This document shows positions 45,401 through 53,667 of a stretch of 64,000 bases of DNA, piece by piece. Position 1 is the stretch's first letter. Every line of letters starts with the position of its first letter. The notes beneath the pieces were generated by a model that made no database searches, was not told the origin of the DNA, and saw only the letters and a list, made by a program, of their open reading frames with translations. Source of the stretch: Methylophilus sp. TWE2 (GTDB lineage: Bacteria > Pseudomonadota > Gammaproteobacteria > Burkholderiales > Methylophilaceae); contig NZ_CP012020.1 of NCBI RefSeq assembly GCF_001183865.1, positions 186,001-250,000 on the forward strand. Reading direction: 5' to 3'. The translations under genes were made by a program, and so were the position numbers.

Positions 45401-45705
45401 TGCGCTTCCGTGCCTGGAGTCCGTGGTCGGCCTTGCACCCGACGATCCCGGTGCAGGCGCCACTGGTATTTGACCTGGTGGATACCTGGAGCGGAAAGTC
45501 CTTGGGTGGATGTACTTACCATGTTTCTCATCCGGGTGGCCGTAATTACAATACTTTCCCGGTCAATGCCAACGAAGCCGAGGCGCGGCGCTTTGCCCGT
45601 TTCTGGGCGCATGGCCATACACCGGGTAAGGTGACTGTGGTAAAAGAGCCACCAAATCCGCGTTTCCCGTTTACGCTAGACCTGCGTTGGCAGCCGAATG
45701 TGTGA
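42415..45705 (+). CDS. Large transglutaminase-like protein with DUF2126 domain
   Basis: 1096 residues. An N-terminal bacterial transglutaminase-like beta domain (about 1-100) is followed by a transglutaminase core with the full triad Cys184 (GSCRDS), His233 (DLHAWTEV) and Asp249 (LDPTSG). The remaining ~800 residues are the DUF2126 type domain, Trp-rich with QGGEPTFVSIDD near 330-345 and DGRHTGTGGGNHV near 695. The start is GTG 42415 with GAGGA before it. The family occurs with ATP-grasp/alpha-E proteins and a second transglutaminase in a conserved operon, proposed in comparative genomics to make or cleave a peptide or amide-linked product; no substrate is established. Confidence 0.9.
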   Translation: MAIRVALHHRTRYQFDRLVNLSPHEVRLKPAAHARTPILSYSLTVKPEKHFINWQQDPYGNYIARYVFPEMVRELDFTVDLVADMTVINPFDFFVEKYAEHYPFQYTEQQSFELTAYLQPDPVEPLLKQLMAELQKKVIQPEMGIVDFLVAVNQHVQAAVGYTVRMEPGIQTPEETLTKLTGSCRDSAWLLVQIMRNLGLAARFVSGYLIQLKADVAALDGPSGTDKDFTDLHAWTEVFIPGAGWVGLDPTSGLMAGEGHIPLACTALPSSAAPVTGYTDVAEVTFNHEMTVTRIHEDPRVTKPYSEEDWQAILKLGDKVDVQLKKQDVRLTQGGEPTFVSIDDMDGAQWNTQALGEHKRQLAGDLALRLKAHFAPNGFLHYGQGKWYPGEPLPRWAINIYWRSDGKPVWRDASLFSAEGVSDGYGVKQAQMFATHLAGMLGFPPACVIPAYEDVMSFAQQEQQLPANVDPLKADLKDASERKRLASLLNQGLGQIVGYVMPLKPDESRSAGEWLTSKWPLRREHLYLLGGDSPMGLRLPLSSLPWQLPADIEPEFPLDPFADQEALETSKTPKVRLKHKTTQPLAREVVHTALCVQVRNGRLHVFMPPVNRLEDYLDLLSAIEQTASDLKLKLWLEGYTPPRDSRLKLLSVTPDPGVIEVNIHPASTWKELVTNMNVLYEEARLCRLGTEKFMLDGRHTGTGGGNHVTLGGETAADSPMLRRPDVLRSLITYWQNHPALSYLFSGTFIGPTSQAPRVDEARDDNLYELAIAFQQMAQALPVGEESQQPWLVDRLLRNLLVDLTGNTHRSEFSIDKLYSPDGPTGRLGLVEFRAFEMPPHARMSLLQGLLLRALVARFWKTPYTGKLVHWGTELHDRWMLPHFVAQDIADVVADLREAGYAFEQRWFEPFVEFRFPRYGTVAYHGVELELRQAIEPWNVLGEEMAGGGTARYVDSSVERMQLRVRGLTDGRHVVTCNGRPLPLQATGHAGEYVAGVRFRAWSPWSALHPTIPVQAPLVFDLVDTWSGKSLGGCTYHVSHPGGRNYNTFPVNANEAEARRFARFWAHGHTPGKVTVVKEPPNPRFPFTLDLRWQPNV

Positions 45706-45763
45706 ACATCCTGTTACACTCAGTGTCTTGTTAGATAATCCCTCAACGATCACTTAACGACGC

Positions 45764-48304
45764 ATGCAACCGGTGCTTAACCAGCTTTATTTCTCTGACC
45801 GCTATAACGAATTGTTGGATAGCCAGGGCCAGCCACGTCCGCATTGGCAGGCGCTGGTGTCGCAATTGGAGAGCGAAGAGCCGGCCGTCATGCGTAAGCG
45901 CATGGAGGCGGTGCAGCGGCAGATCCGCGATAACGGTGTGACCTATAACGTCTATGCGGACACGCATGGCGTGCAGCGGCCCTGGGATCTGGATGTGTTG
46001 CCGCTGATCATTCCCTCGCATGAGTGGCAGGAGATTGCCGCCGCGGTGGCACAGCGCGCCACCTTACTCAACCAGGTGTTGCTGGATATCTATGGCGAGC
46101 AGCGGCTGTTTGCCAGTGGCCAACTGCCGCCTGCGCTGATTTATGGCCATAATGGCTTTTTGCCATCTTGTGTCGGCATTCCGCATTACGACAATATTGC
46201 TTTGCACAACTATGCTGTCGATCTTGCGCGTTCCCCCAACGGGCAGTGGTGGGTGTTGTCTGACCGTACGCAGTCGCCCACAGGCGCGGGTTATGCGCTC
46301 GAAAACCGTACCATTATTTCCAGTGTGTTCCCCGAAATGTTCCGCGACCTCAATATCGAGAGGTTGAGCGGCTTTTTTGCCAGCATGCGGGATAGCCTGG
46401 CGCATTGGGGCCACCGCGTGGCACAAAATCAGGCACAGACGGTCCCTGGCATTGCCCCACTCAGCCAGGGGGAGCCGCCACTGGTCGTGATCTTGACCCC
46501 AGGGCCGTATAACGAAACCTATCATGAGCAGTCATTTTTAGCTGGGTATCTGGGCTATCCACTGGTGCAAGGCAGCGACCTGACCGTGCGTAACGGGGTG
46601 GTCTGGCTCAAGACTATCGCCGGGCTCAAGCCTGTGCATGCCATTTTGCGCCGGATAGACGATGATTACTGTGACCCGCTGGAGCTGAATGCCGAGTCAC
46701 TGTTAGGCGTTGCGGGACTCACGCAGGCCGCACGCCTCGGCAATGTGCTGATTGCCAATGCGCTGGGTGCGAACCTGTTGCAGTCCGGGGCTTTGCTCGG
46801 CTTTTTGCCCAATTTGTGCCAGTCCTTGCTGGGCGAATCGTTGCGCATGCCTTCGGTGGCGACCTGGTGGTGTGGCGAATCCGCTGCGCTGGAATATGTG
46901 ATCGATCATCTGGATGACCTGGTGATCAAACCCGCGTATCCGCAGGTGCAATATTCGCCGATTTTTGGCGAAGATCTGAATGCGGCACAAAAAGAGGCGC
47001 TGATTGCCAAGCTGCGCGCGCAGCCAGGACACTATATCGCTCAGGAGCAAGTGGATATTTCGCAGGCCCCTGTGCTCAGCCATCATCACCATCAAACGCA
47101 AATGAGTTCGCTGGCCGTGAGTTTGCGCGTGTATGCGTTTGCCACGCCCAATGGTTATGCCATTATGCCGGGTGGCCTTTCCCGGGTCGCCAGTGGTAAA
47201 GATTGCCGGGTGGTCACCATGCAACGGGGCGGGACCAGCAAAGATACCTGGGTACTGTCAGAGTTTACCCAGTCGCCCTTTAGCCTGTTGCGCAAAACCA
47301 CTTCCAGCCAGGACTTGGTGCGTGAAAATCGCTCGCTCTCCAGCCGCATGGCAGAAAACATGTTCTGGTATGGCCGTTATTCGGTACGCAACCTGCAAAA
47401 AGCCATGATGTTACGTGCGACCTTGCGCGCCTTGCTCGAATATACGCCGGAGTCGCGCGAAGGCGAGTGGCCCACCATGCAGGGACTCTGCCAGTGGTTT
47501 GACCTGTTGCCTTCACCCAAAGATGAAGAAGAGTGGGCGACATGGCAGCCGTATAGTGATGATGACATTGAGCCTTTGCTGGTGCAGGCGGTGTTCTCGC
47601 AGCAGTCCGGTAGCCTGGCCACCAGCGTGCAACAGTTGTATCAACAGGCGTTTAACCTGCGTGAACGTATCTCCAATGACCATTGGCGCACCGTGAACGT
47701 GTTGTCCCGGCAATTTATTACCCGGCATGCGCATGCCACCCTGCAGGATGCGATGTCGTACATCGAGCAGGCGGTGAATCATTTTGTCACCTTGACAGGC
47801 TTTGCTATGGACTGGATGACGCGTGACCTGGGCTGGCGTTTTATGTCGCTGGGGCGGCGCATTGAACGCTTGCAATTCATGTGTGTACTGTTGAGCCGCG
47901 CCTTGCAAATGCCTCAGCACAGCAACCTGGAATGGTTGTTACAAGTGACCAATAACCTGGTCACTTACCGTGCCCGCTATGCCTCGCAACCCGAGTGGTT
48001 GCCCGTGCTTGATCTGTTGCTGATGGATGATAATAACCCTAACTCTGTGGTGTTCCAGATCAAGGGGCTGGTCAAATACCTTGAAGAGATGGACGCGCAA
48101 GATAATGCGGGCGGGATCGCCGCCGAGCTTCAGGACTGCTGGCAAGCCCTGCTGCAACTGGATCCTGATCAATGTTTCCTGCCAGGCGACGCGACATTGT
48201 CGGCCTGGTTAAACCGCACCTACGATGTGACCCTGACTTTGTCTGATCGGCTGAGCTTGCGCTTTTTCAGTTACGCCAGCCCGGTGGTAATGTCAGGACA
48301 TTAA
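45764..48304 (+). CDS. Circularly permuted ATP-grasp protein fused to alpha-E domain
   Basis: 846 residues. The first ~500 form the circularly permuted ATP-grasp type 2 domain (former DUF404/DUF407): GVTYNVYADTHGVQRPWDLD near the start, YGHNGFLPSCVG, DDLVIKPAYPQV and a C-terminal ATP-binding portion with HHHHQTQMSSLAVSLR. About residues 520-835 are the helical alpha-E domain (DUF403), beginning SSRMAENMFWYGRYSVRNLQ. In many genomes these two are separate adjacent genes; here they are fused. The ATP-grasp fold points to carboxylate-amine ligation. It lies 58 bases after the first transglutaminase gene and 8 before the second. Confidence 0.9.
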   Translation: MQPVLNQLYFSDRYNELLDSQGQPRPHWQALVSQLESEEPAVMRKRMEAVQRQIRDNGVTYNVYADTHGVQRPWDLDVLPLIIPSHEWQEIAAAVAQRATLLNQVLLDIYGEQRLFASGQLPPALIYGHNGFLPSCVGIPHYDNIALHNYAVDLARSPNGQWWVLSDRTQSPTGAGYALENRTIISSVFPEMFRDLNIERLSGFFASMRDSLAHWGHRVAQNQAQTVPGIAPLSQGEPPLVVILTPGPYNETYHEQSFLAGYLGYPLVQGSDLTVRNGVVWLKTIAGLKPVHAILRRIDDDYCDPLELNAESLLGVAGLTQAARLGNVLIANALGANLLQSGALLGFLPNLCQSLLGESLRMPSVATWWCGESAALEYVIDHLDDLVIKPAYPQVQYSPIFGEDLNAAQKEALIAKLRAQPGHYIAQEQVDISQAPVLSHHHHQTQMSSLAVSLRVYAFATPNGYAIMPGGLSRVASGKDCRVVTMQRGGTSKDTWVLSEFTQSPFSLLRKTTSSQDLVRENRSLSSRMAENMFWYGRYSVRNLQKAMMLRATLRALLEYTPESREGEWPTMQGLCQWFDLLPSPKDEEEWATWQPYSDDDIEPLLVQAVFSQQSGSLATSVQQLYQQAFNLRERISNDHWRTVNVLSRQFITRHAHATLQDAMSYIEQAVNHFVTLTGFAMDWMTRDLGWRFMSLGRRIERLQFMCVLLSRALQMPQHSNLEWLLQVTNNLVTYRARYASQPEWLPVLDLLLMDDNNPNSVVFQIKGLVKYLEEMDAQDNAGGIAAELQDCWQALLQLDPDQCFLPGDATLSAWLNRTYDVTLTLSDRLSLRFFSYASPVVMSGH

Positions 48305-48312
48305 GGCCCACG

Positions 48313-49200
48313 ATGCGTTACCAGGTCGAACATCAAACAGTTTATAGCTACGATTTGCCGGTGATTCAATCACAGCAATTGCTGCATCTCATGCCACGGC
48401 AGACGCCTTTCCAGCAATGCATTTCTTATACGTTGGCTTGCGAACCACAACCCGCCGAACAGTCACGGCGGCAGGACTTTTTTGGCAACAACAATGATTA
48501 CTTCACCATCATGACGCCCCATCAGGCGCTAGAGGTCACTTCCAGATTTCAGGTTGATATCCAGCCGCGGCCGCTGATGGCTGATTTTGTGCAAAGTCCG
48601 CCCTGGGAGCAAGTAAAAGCCCTGTTAAAAGACCAGGACACCCAACATCTGGATGCGGCCCCGTATATCTATGCCACAACCCGGGTGACTTGTAGTGAAG
48701 CATTGGCCAACTTTGCCCTGAGCTGTTTCACGCCGCAGCGGTCGCTACTTGAGGCTGCCATGGCCTTGACGCAAAAAATTTATACCGAGTTTGAGTTTGA
48801 CCCCCAAGCCACCGATATCTCCACCCCCCTGGATACGGTACTGGAAGGCCGCCGCGGCGTCTGCCAGGACTTCGCGCATCTGATGATAGGCGCGCTACGC
48901 TCTATCGGCCTGGCTTGCCGTTATGTCAGCGGGTATATCCTCACCCATCCGCCCGCTGGCCAGCCACGCATGATCGGTGCAGATGCATCGCACGCCTGGC
49001 TGTCAGTGTATTGCCCGGTCTACGGCTGGGTAGACTTTGATCCTACCAATAATTGTTTGGTCCAACAGGAACATATTACTGTGGCCTGGGGCCGTGACTT
49101 TGGCGATGTGTCACCCATGCGCGGCGTGGTGCTGGGAGGCGGCGCGCAGCAACTCACGGTGAGTGTGACTGTGACGCCACTGGAATATGCGGTGGCTTAA
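48313..49200 (+). CDS. Transglutaminase family protein (cysteine peptidase fold)
   Basis: 295 residues: an N-terminal beta domain (MRYQVEHQTVYSYDLPVIQSQQ) followed by the transglutaminase core with all three catalytic residues, in GVCQDFAH, ASHAWLSV and FDPTNN. It lacks a signal peptide, so it acts in the cytoplasm with the ATP-grasp protein. The enzyme is likely a peptidase or amidase acting on the ligated product rather than a cross-linker, by analogy with this operon type. It is the third and last gene of the operon, with a terminator after it. Confidence 0.92.
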   Translation: MRYQVEHQTVYSYDLPVIQSQQLLHLMPRQTPFQQCISYTLACEPQPAEQSRRQDFFGNNNDYFTIMTPHQALEVTSRFQVDIQPRPLMADFVQSPPWEQVKALLKDQDTQHLDAAPYIYATTRVTCSEALANFALSCFTPQRSLLEAAMALTQKIYTEFEFDPQATDISTPLDTVLEGRRGVCQDFAHLMIGALRSIGLACRYVSGYILTHPPAGQPRMIGADASHAWLSVYCPVYGWVDFDPTNNCLVQQEHITVAWGRDFGDVSPMRGVVLGGGAQQLTVSVTVTPLEYAVA

Positions 49201-49317
49201 ACGCGATCAAAAACAGAGTTTCTCCTGTGTTTTCAGCCAACCTTTGATATTGATCAAACCTGTATGCGGGCACATTGTTTAATCTAAGGCCTTGAGAGAT
49301 AGGTAAGTCCACAATTC

Positions 49318-49343
49318 GCCCCGATCCATCGGGGCATTTTTTT
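49318..49343 (+). terminator. Intrinsic terminator after the transglutaminase operon
   Basis: GCCCCGAT and ATCGGGGC pair around a CC loop, followed after one A by seven T (49337-49343). Confidence 0.92.
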
Positions 49344-49352
49344 GCCTGGTGC

Positions 49353-50246
49353 TTATCCGTAACGCTTTTTATATTCGTCTTTCAGCAACTGCCTGAACTC
49401 CGTCATGGTCATCGACAAGGCACCGCCAGGATCATTCTTTCGCCAGCGTCCTATGCCTTTGGGGCCTGCCACTTCGTCATGGCCCAGCACATAGTCAAAG
49501 TTAAATACACTGGGATTGTTTGCCTTGGCCCAGACTAAAAACTCAATTAACGTCGTTTCCTGTGCTTTGGTATAAGGCAAGTAAGCGCCGGCCAGAATAT
49601 TGTCCTGGTTTTGCGTGATCACGCGTACTTTTTTGGCATCCAAAGGGTATTTGCGGCCAGTGTCCCAATAGGTATAAAACTTGCCGTCATATACATCGAG
49701 CCGACCTGGATTAGTGATTTCAATCCCCACCAAAAAATTGGAGACCCCATTGCGTTTTGCGCCATCAATGGTCCAGGCACTTTCACCGGCATGATAGCCC
49801 CATTGGTTGAGCGGGTTGGCCTGCACCAACTTGCCGTCGGTGCCTATGCAGCAGAAAAAATAGGGGCTGCTTGAGATGGCCGTGACCGCATTTTCAACAC
49901 CCTTGGAATATTGGCCAGCCGTAAAGTGGATGATGGCACCAGAAGGATACCCTTTAGGGTATTCTCCCTGCGCTGCACGTTTGATATCAGCGCGTATCAG
50001 GGCTTCGGGGTACCACAATTTTTTTTCGCCGAGCGGGTAGCGCTTTTTTGCCGGGGCCGCCTCTTCAACATGCAAACTGGGGCGGGGCGGTTCGGGCGGC
50101 CTGAATTCTTCAGGCATAGGCTCTTCGAGCAATTGCGAGAGGATTTCAATCTGGCTAAGCGCCAGCGCATCCACTTTGGGGTCGGCGGATAATCTGGCAA
50201 TTTGCATGGCAGACCAGCGCAAGGTATACAGTTTTGCTTTATCCAT
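49353..50246 (-). CDS. N-acetylmuramoyl-L-alanine amidase (Amidase_2 family)
   Basis: 297 residues. The N-terminal ~70 residues are helical and Pro-rich with no signal peptide; the rest is an Amidase_2 domain (about 75-290). The zinc ligands are likely His in GAIIHFTAGQ, His in NQWGYHAGES region and the later LGHDEVAGPKGIGRWRKNDPGG motif, which also bears the catalytic residue. The closest described enzymes are phage-type and AmpD-like amidases. Since there is no export signal, it may act in the cytoplasm on recycled muropeptides, or be a prophage relic; no other phage genes adjoin. It is convergent with the preceding operon. Confidence 0.85.
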   Translation of the reverse strand: MDKAKLYTLRWSAMQIARLSADPKVDALALSQIEILSQLLEEPMPEEFRPPEPPRPSLHVEEAAPAKKRYPLGEKKLWYPEALIRADIKRAAQGEYPKGYPSGAIIHFTAGQYSKGVENAVTAISSSPYFFCCIGTDGKLVQANPLNQWGYHAGESAWTIDGAKRNGVSNFLVGIEITNPGRLDVYDGKFYTYWDTGRKYPLDAKKVRVITQNQDNILAGAYLPYTKAQETTLIEFLVWAKANNPSVFNFDYVLGHDEVAGPKGIGRWRKNDPGGALSMTMTEFRQLLKDEYKKRYG

Positions 50247-50518
50247 CAGGGGCTCCTTAACGATATGCTTCGCTATTGACTGCCGTCACATGCTGCTGCT
50301 CCCATCCTGTGGCGGGTCGCTTCATGGCATGACGTTCCGTGATGCAAAATCTGAATACCGTGGTGTCATGTGGTTTTATATTAACCAGCCTTTGTTAAGT
50401 TGTGTAGGAATTTCAAGCTGGCAAATTTTAAATAAATGATCGATTCGTGAAAGTGTCTGTTTCACCGCAACGCAGTCGCGATAAAATGCTGTTTTGTCTG
50501 GTGGCGGGTGTTGTTTAA

Positions 50519-51190
50519 GTGATTAAAGCAGCTATTTTTGATATGGACGGTCTGTTGATCGATTCCGAGCGCATTATTATGCAAGGCTGCATACAGGCCG
50601 CAGCTACCATAGGGATTACCTACACACAGGCCGAGTATGTGGAACTCGTTGGGCGTGTCTGGTCAGACTCCACCCGGCTCATGACGCAGCAATTGGGCAG
50701 TGAGGCTAACTTTCAACACGTGATGCAGGGGCTGAATGCCTTCCTGGAAACGCGAGACCATGCTTTTCCATTGAAAGATGGCGTGCAAGCATTGTTACAG
50801 TATTATCAGTCGCATGGGATTATTTGTAGCGTGGCGTCTTCATCACCCATTCCTCATATTACACATCGGCTGACGCACACCGGCGTACTGGATTATTTCA
50901 GCCATGTGACGAGTGGCCAGGAGGTTAAGCGCGGCAAACCGCATCCTGATATTTACTTACTAGCGCTTGAGAAACTGGGGCTGCCCGCAGACGAATGTAT
51001 CGCGTTTGAAGACAGCGAGCTGGGCGCACAGGCGGCGATTGCGGCTGGTTTGCGTGTGGTGGTGGTGCCTGACCTCAGGCAACCCAGCGAGCAGGTGCGG
51101 GCAAACGCACACCAGGTGGTAGAAAGCTTGCAACACTGGCTGGAGCACCATGACAGCCTGGTTGGATGCGATTTATCGCGGACGCAGTAA
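50519..51190 (+). CDS. HAD family phosphatase
   Basis: 223-residue haloacid-dehalogenase-type hydrolase. Motif I is DMDGLLIDSE (nucleophile Asp9 and Asp11), motif II the Ser in ASSSPI, motif III the Lys in VKRGKPHPD and motif IV the acidic pair in FEDSELG. The cap is the helical type C1 between motifs I and II. The set resembles phosphoglycolate phosphatase and beta-phosphoglucomutase relatives; the substrate is not readable. Start is GTG 50519. It overlaps the convergent methyltransferase gene by 18 bp. Confidence 0.9.
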   Translation: MIKAAIFDMDGLLIDSERIIMQGCIQAAATIGITYTQAEYVELVGRVWSDSTRLMTQQLGSEANFQHVMQGLNAFLETRDHAFPLKDGVQALLQYYQSHGIICSVASSSPIPHITHRLTHTGVLDYFSHVTSGQEVKRGKPHPDIYLLALEKLGLPADECIAFEDSELGAQAAIAAGLRVVVVPDLRQPSEQVRANAHQVVESLQHWLEHHDSLVGCDLSRTQ

Positions 51191-51811
51191 CCAGGCCGTT
51201 TCTTCAGCAGGGTATTGGCCCTTCATGCCTTTCTCCTGGTAAGTACTGGCCCGTTCTGTCAGCACATAGTGTGGCTCATAGTGGGCGCTAACTTCTGTTC
51301 TGCTCACACTAAATGGCGGGCCAGGCACCAGCGACTGATCATATTGAAAGCTGATCAGCAGTTGCGGTGCCGTTTGCGTGATGGACATCAGATGACGAGA
51401 ATATTGCTTGCGCATTTCGTCTGGCAAGGCAATGAGTGCTGCGCGGTCATAAATGGCATCCACAGTGCCTAGCTGGTCTTGCGTTAACGCGAAAAAGTCG
51501 CCCTGCAATATCTCTATCTGCTCGGTACGATAATGTCTCAGTGAGCCTGATTGCGTGATCTCTGGGGCTAGTTTGAGTTCTGTAAAAAAAGCGTCCACTG
51601 CTAACTGGCTCAGTTCAGCGCCAACCACCTGATACCCTTGCGCCAGCAACCAATGCATATCCAGTGATTTACCGCACAGCGGAACAAAGACGCGCTGACC
51701 AGCCTGCAACCCCAGAGCCTGTAAATGTGCCAGCAAAAACGGGTTGATATCACCCTGGTGAAAGCCTATCTGCTGGTTCTGCCAGCGCTGGTGCCAGAAG
51801 TCGTGTTGCAT
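51173..51811 (-). CDS. tpm: Thiopurine S-methyltransferase
   Basis: 212-residue SAM-dependent methyltransferase of the TPMT family. It opens with the family signature FWHQRWQNQQIGFHQGDINPFL and continues with PLCGKSLDMHWLLAQGYQVVGAELS, the SAM-binding loop. Bacterial members methylate thiopurines and, in some species, selenite and tellurite compounds, giving resistance. The native substrate in this organism is unknown. The 3' end overlaps the HAD gene on the other strand by 18 bp; it is 62 bases from the VOC-like gene and may follow it on one transcript. Confidence 0.93.
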   Translation of the reverse strand: MQHDFWHQRWQNQQIGFHQGDINPFLLAHLQALGLQAGQRVFVPLCGKSLDMHWLLAQGYQVVGAELSQLAVDAFFTELKLAPEITQSGSLRHYRTEQIEILQGDFFALTQDQLGTVDAIYDRAALIALPDEMRKQYSRHLMSITQTAPQLLISFQYDQSLVPGPPFSVSRTEVSAHYEPHYVLTERASTYQEKGMKGQYPAEETAWLLRPR

Positions 51812-51873
51812 GGAGGTCTCTGCTTACTCAAAACAAGTAGTATAAAACAGTCGCCCGCGGTGCACCGGCAAAA

Positions 51874-53121
51874 TTATTTGGCTCCCAGCTGGCTCAGCTT
51901 GGCTTGCGCTTCCAGTACGCCTTCTTCCACCCCGGCGGCTTCCGTGAGTTTAGCCACATTGTCGCGTGTGAAAAAGCCATCAAAACCATCGTAGCGCTGC
52001 ACGTATTCGATAATCAACGATGAATGTTCGGAGGCATTAGAGAATATCTGTTTCAGGCCTTCTTCCTTGGAGCCAATCACATCGAGTAAAAAGCCTTTGC
52101 CCTGGCTGGCAATCGCATCCACCACAAAATCGATATTCTCCTTGCCATCGCGCGTGCCGTCTTTCACCGACAGGGCAATATGATGCAGGCGTGGGCCATA
52201 ATTACGCACAAAAGTCTCAGTAGGCGAAGGTAGTTTTTCCAGGTGATTGACAAAGTAAGGTGTGTTGTTGGCAGTAAATACTTTGGCCGGGCTTTTGGTT
52301 TCGGCAAACCCATGTGCACTTTTGGTGACGTTGGTGGATGAGTTCTGGTCCCAGATATTGTAAGCACCCCAGAAAAAGTAACTGGACCAGGACAGGTATT
52401 CCAGGATCGCCACTTCGCGGTTCTGGCTATATACGCGCGTGGCCAGATGGTCCACAGGCAAAATCAGGTCATCTATACGCAGCTTGGCCTGTTGGTCCTT
52501 GGCCTGCTCATAGGCGGCCTGCACATCCGGGCGTATGGTACTGATGCCCAGTGAGTACACACGTAATTCACCTGGATCGCGTTTCATATAACCAACAATA
52601 TTATGCGTATAGGGCGACGGCTTGCTGATCGCGACATTGCCTGGCAGTTCCAGCTTACGCACTTCGTCCTGCGTAAAGAAGCGGAACTCGCGTTCCTCCT
52701 GTAATCTGACTACTTCATGCATATTGGTGACACGGATAATCTCACCCATATATCGGCTGTTCGGTTTACGCGCGCCCACCGGGTAAATCTCGTTGAGTGA
52801 GCGGAAAATGCCGCGCAGGTTGGGGTCCTTGACTTCGCGCACCAGCAAATCCGGCGAGTTGAGGTCTATGCGCAGGATATGCGTCCAGTGCTTTTCACTC
52901 TCCAGCGTCACAAGATAATGGTAAGAGGTCATTAAAGACAGTTCGGCGATGTACTGGATCGAATGATCCGGGTCCACCGTGATCATCAGGGCATCAATCT
53001 CCTGAATCATGTCGGTCAGGCCCATCTGGTCGCGTTCTTCTAGCAGTTTTTGCAGATACTCCTCAAAGAAAGCCGAGTTCTGTTTATCACCGTGGCGCGC
53101 AAAATCGAGAGAGTTAATCAT
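51874..53121 (-). CDS. VOC-superfamily protein, HPPD-like
   Basis: 415 residues. The C-terminal half resembles 4-hydroxyphenylpyruvate dioxygenase: DHLATRVY with His225, then RLHHIALSVKD with His313/His314, and SLIIEYVQRYDGFDGFFTRDN with Glu372. Two His and one Glu would form the iron-binding facial triad of this family. The first ~215 residues do not match the HPPD N-domain I know and may be a divergent VOC half. True HPPD is about 350 residues with other conserved residues, so the substrate is probably not 4-hydroxyphenylpyruvate. No tyrosine catabolism gene adjoins. Confidence 0.75.
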   Translation of the reverse strand: MINSLDFARHGDKQNSAFFEEYLQKLLEERDQMGLTDMIQEIDALMITVDPDHSIQYIAELSLMTSYHYLVTLESEKHWTHILRIDLNSPDLLVREVKDPNLRGIFRSLNEIYPVGARKPNSRYMGEIIRVTNMHEVVRLQEEREFRFFTQDEVRKLELPGNVAISKPSPYTHNIVGYMKRDPGELRVYSLGISTIRPDVQAAYEQAKDQQAKLRIDDLILPVDHLATRVYSQNREVAILEYLSWSSYFFWGAYNIWDQNSSTNVTKSAHGFAETKSPAKVFTANNTPYFVNHLEKLPSPTETFVRNYGPRLHHIALSVKDGTRDGKENIDFVVDAIASQGKGFLLDVIGSKEEGLKQIFSNASEHSSLIIEYVQRYDGFDGFFTRDNVAKLTEAAGVEEGVLEAQAKLSQLGAK

Positions 53122-53250
53122 GATGCTTCAGTATTAAAGGTAATACTACGTTTAAGCAAGGTACGTTCCCGCTGCGCAATCAGCGCCTAAGCCTGTCCAC
53201 TAGCGCTTTGCAAGCAGGTTTGTATAAAGACATCGCCAACAGCCTGCATT

Positions 53251-53283
53251 AAAAAGCAACAGGGCAACCTTGGTTGCCCTGTT
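53251..53283 (-). terminator. Terminator of the small periplasmic protein gene
   Basis: AACAGGGCAACC and GGTTGCCCTGTT form a perfect 12-bp stem with a two-base loop. Read on the minus strand, GCTTTTT follows the stem, so it serves the gene ending at 53299. A short TTTT also follows on the plus strand. Confidence 0.85.
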
Positions 53284-53298
53284 TTAGTGCTTTAAAGT

Positions 53299-53610
53299 TT
53301 AACGGCCTTTACCACTGAGTGAGCCACGTTTGAGGATAGGGTCATCATAGGCAATGCAGCGGCCTATGCCCAGAAAACTTGGCCGCATCCCCAAGGGGCA
53401 ACTATTGCTGCGCTCAAACTGCTCTACTTTGGTTTTCGCGACTTCTGCTTTTTTGGCATCCTTGAACTCCCAGTAACCGTTGGAGTGCAGGATCACTTCG
53501 TCGCCTTCAACGGTTTTGGCTTGTATGTCATCCTCTGCAGGCTGGGCGGCAAAACTGTATGAGCAACTGAGGCATACTGCAATCAGAAGCCAGCGAGCTG
53601 TGTGTAACAT
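53299..53610 (-). CDS. Small periplasmic protein of unknown function
   Basis: 103 residues with a signal peptide (MLHTARWLLIAVCLSCSYSFAA) cut before QPAED. The mature part has a short beta-type motif, KTVEGDEVILHSNGYWEFKD, resembling the DUF3157-like pattern in which a strand is followed by 'G.W.f'. Two cysteines near residues 71 and 85 could form a disulfide. It lies upstream of a terminator and downstream of prlC on the same strand; function unknown. Confidence 0.72.
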   Translation of the reverse strand: MLHTARWLLIAVCLSCSYSFAAQPAEDDIQAKTVEGDEVILHSNGYWEFKDAKKAEVAKTKVEQFERSNSCPLGMRPSFLGIGRCIAYDDPILKRGSLSGKGR

Positions 53611-53631
53611 AGGGCGGTCCTTGAGTACGTA

Positions 53632-53663
53632 ATAAATAAAAGCCAGGTCTGCACGACCTAGCT
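53632..53663 (-). terminator. Terminator after prlC
   Basis: On the minus strand AGCTAGGTC pairs with GACCTGGCT (one T-G pair) around a five-base loop, followed by TTTATTTA. Confidence 0.7.
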
Positions 53664-53667
53664 TGGG

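Noticed and set aside
49353..50246. Amidase gene as evidence for a prophage
   Set aside because: No capsid, tail, integrase or lysis genes adjoin it; both sides are core operons, so a single amidase is not enough.
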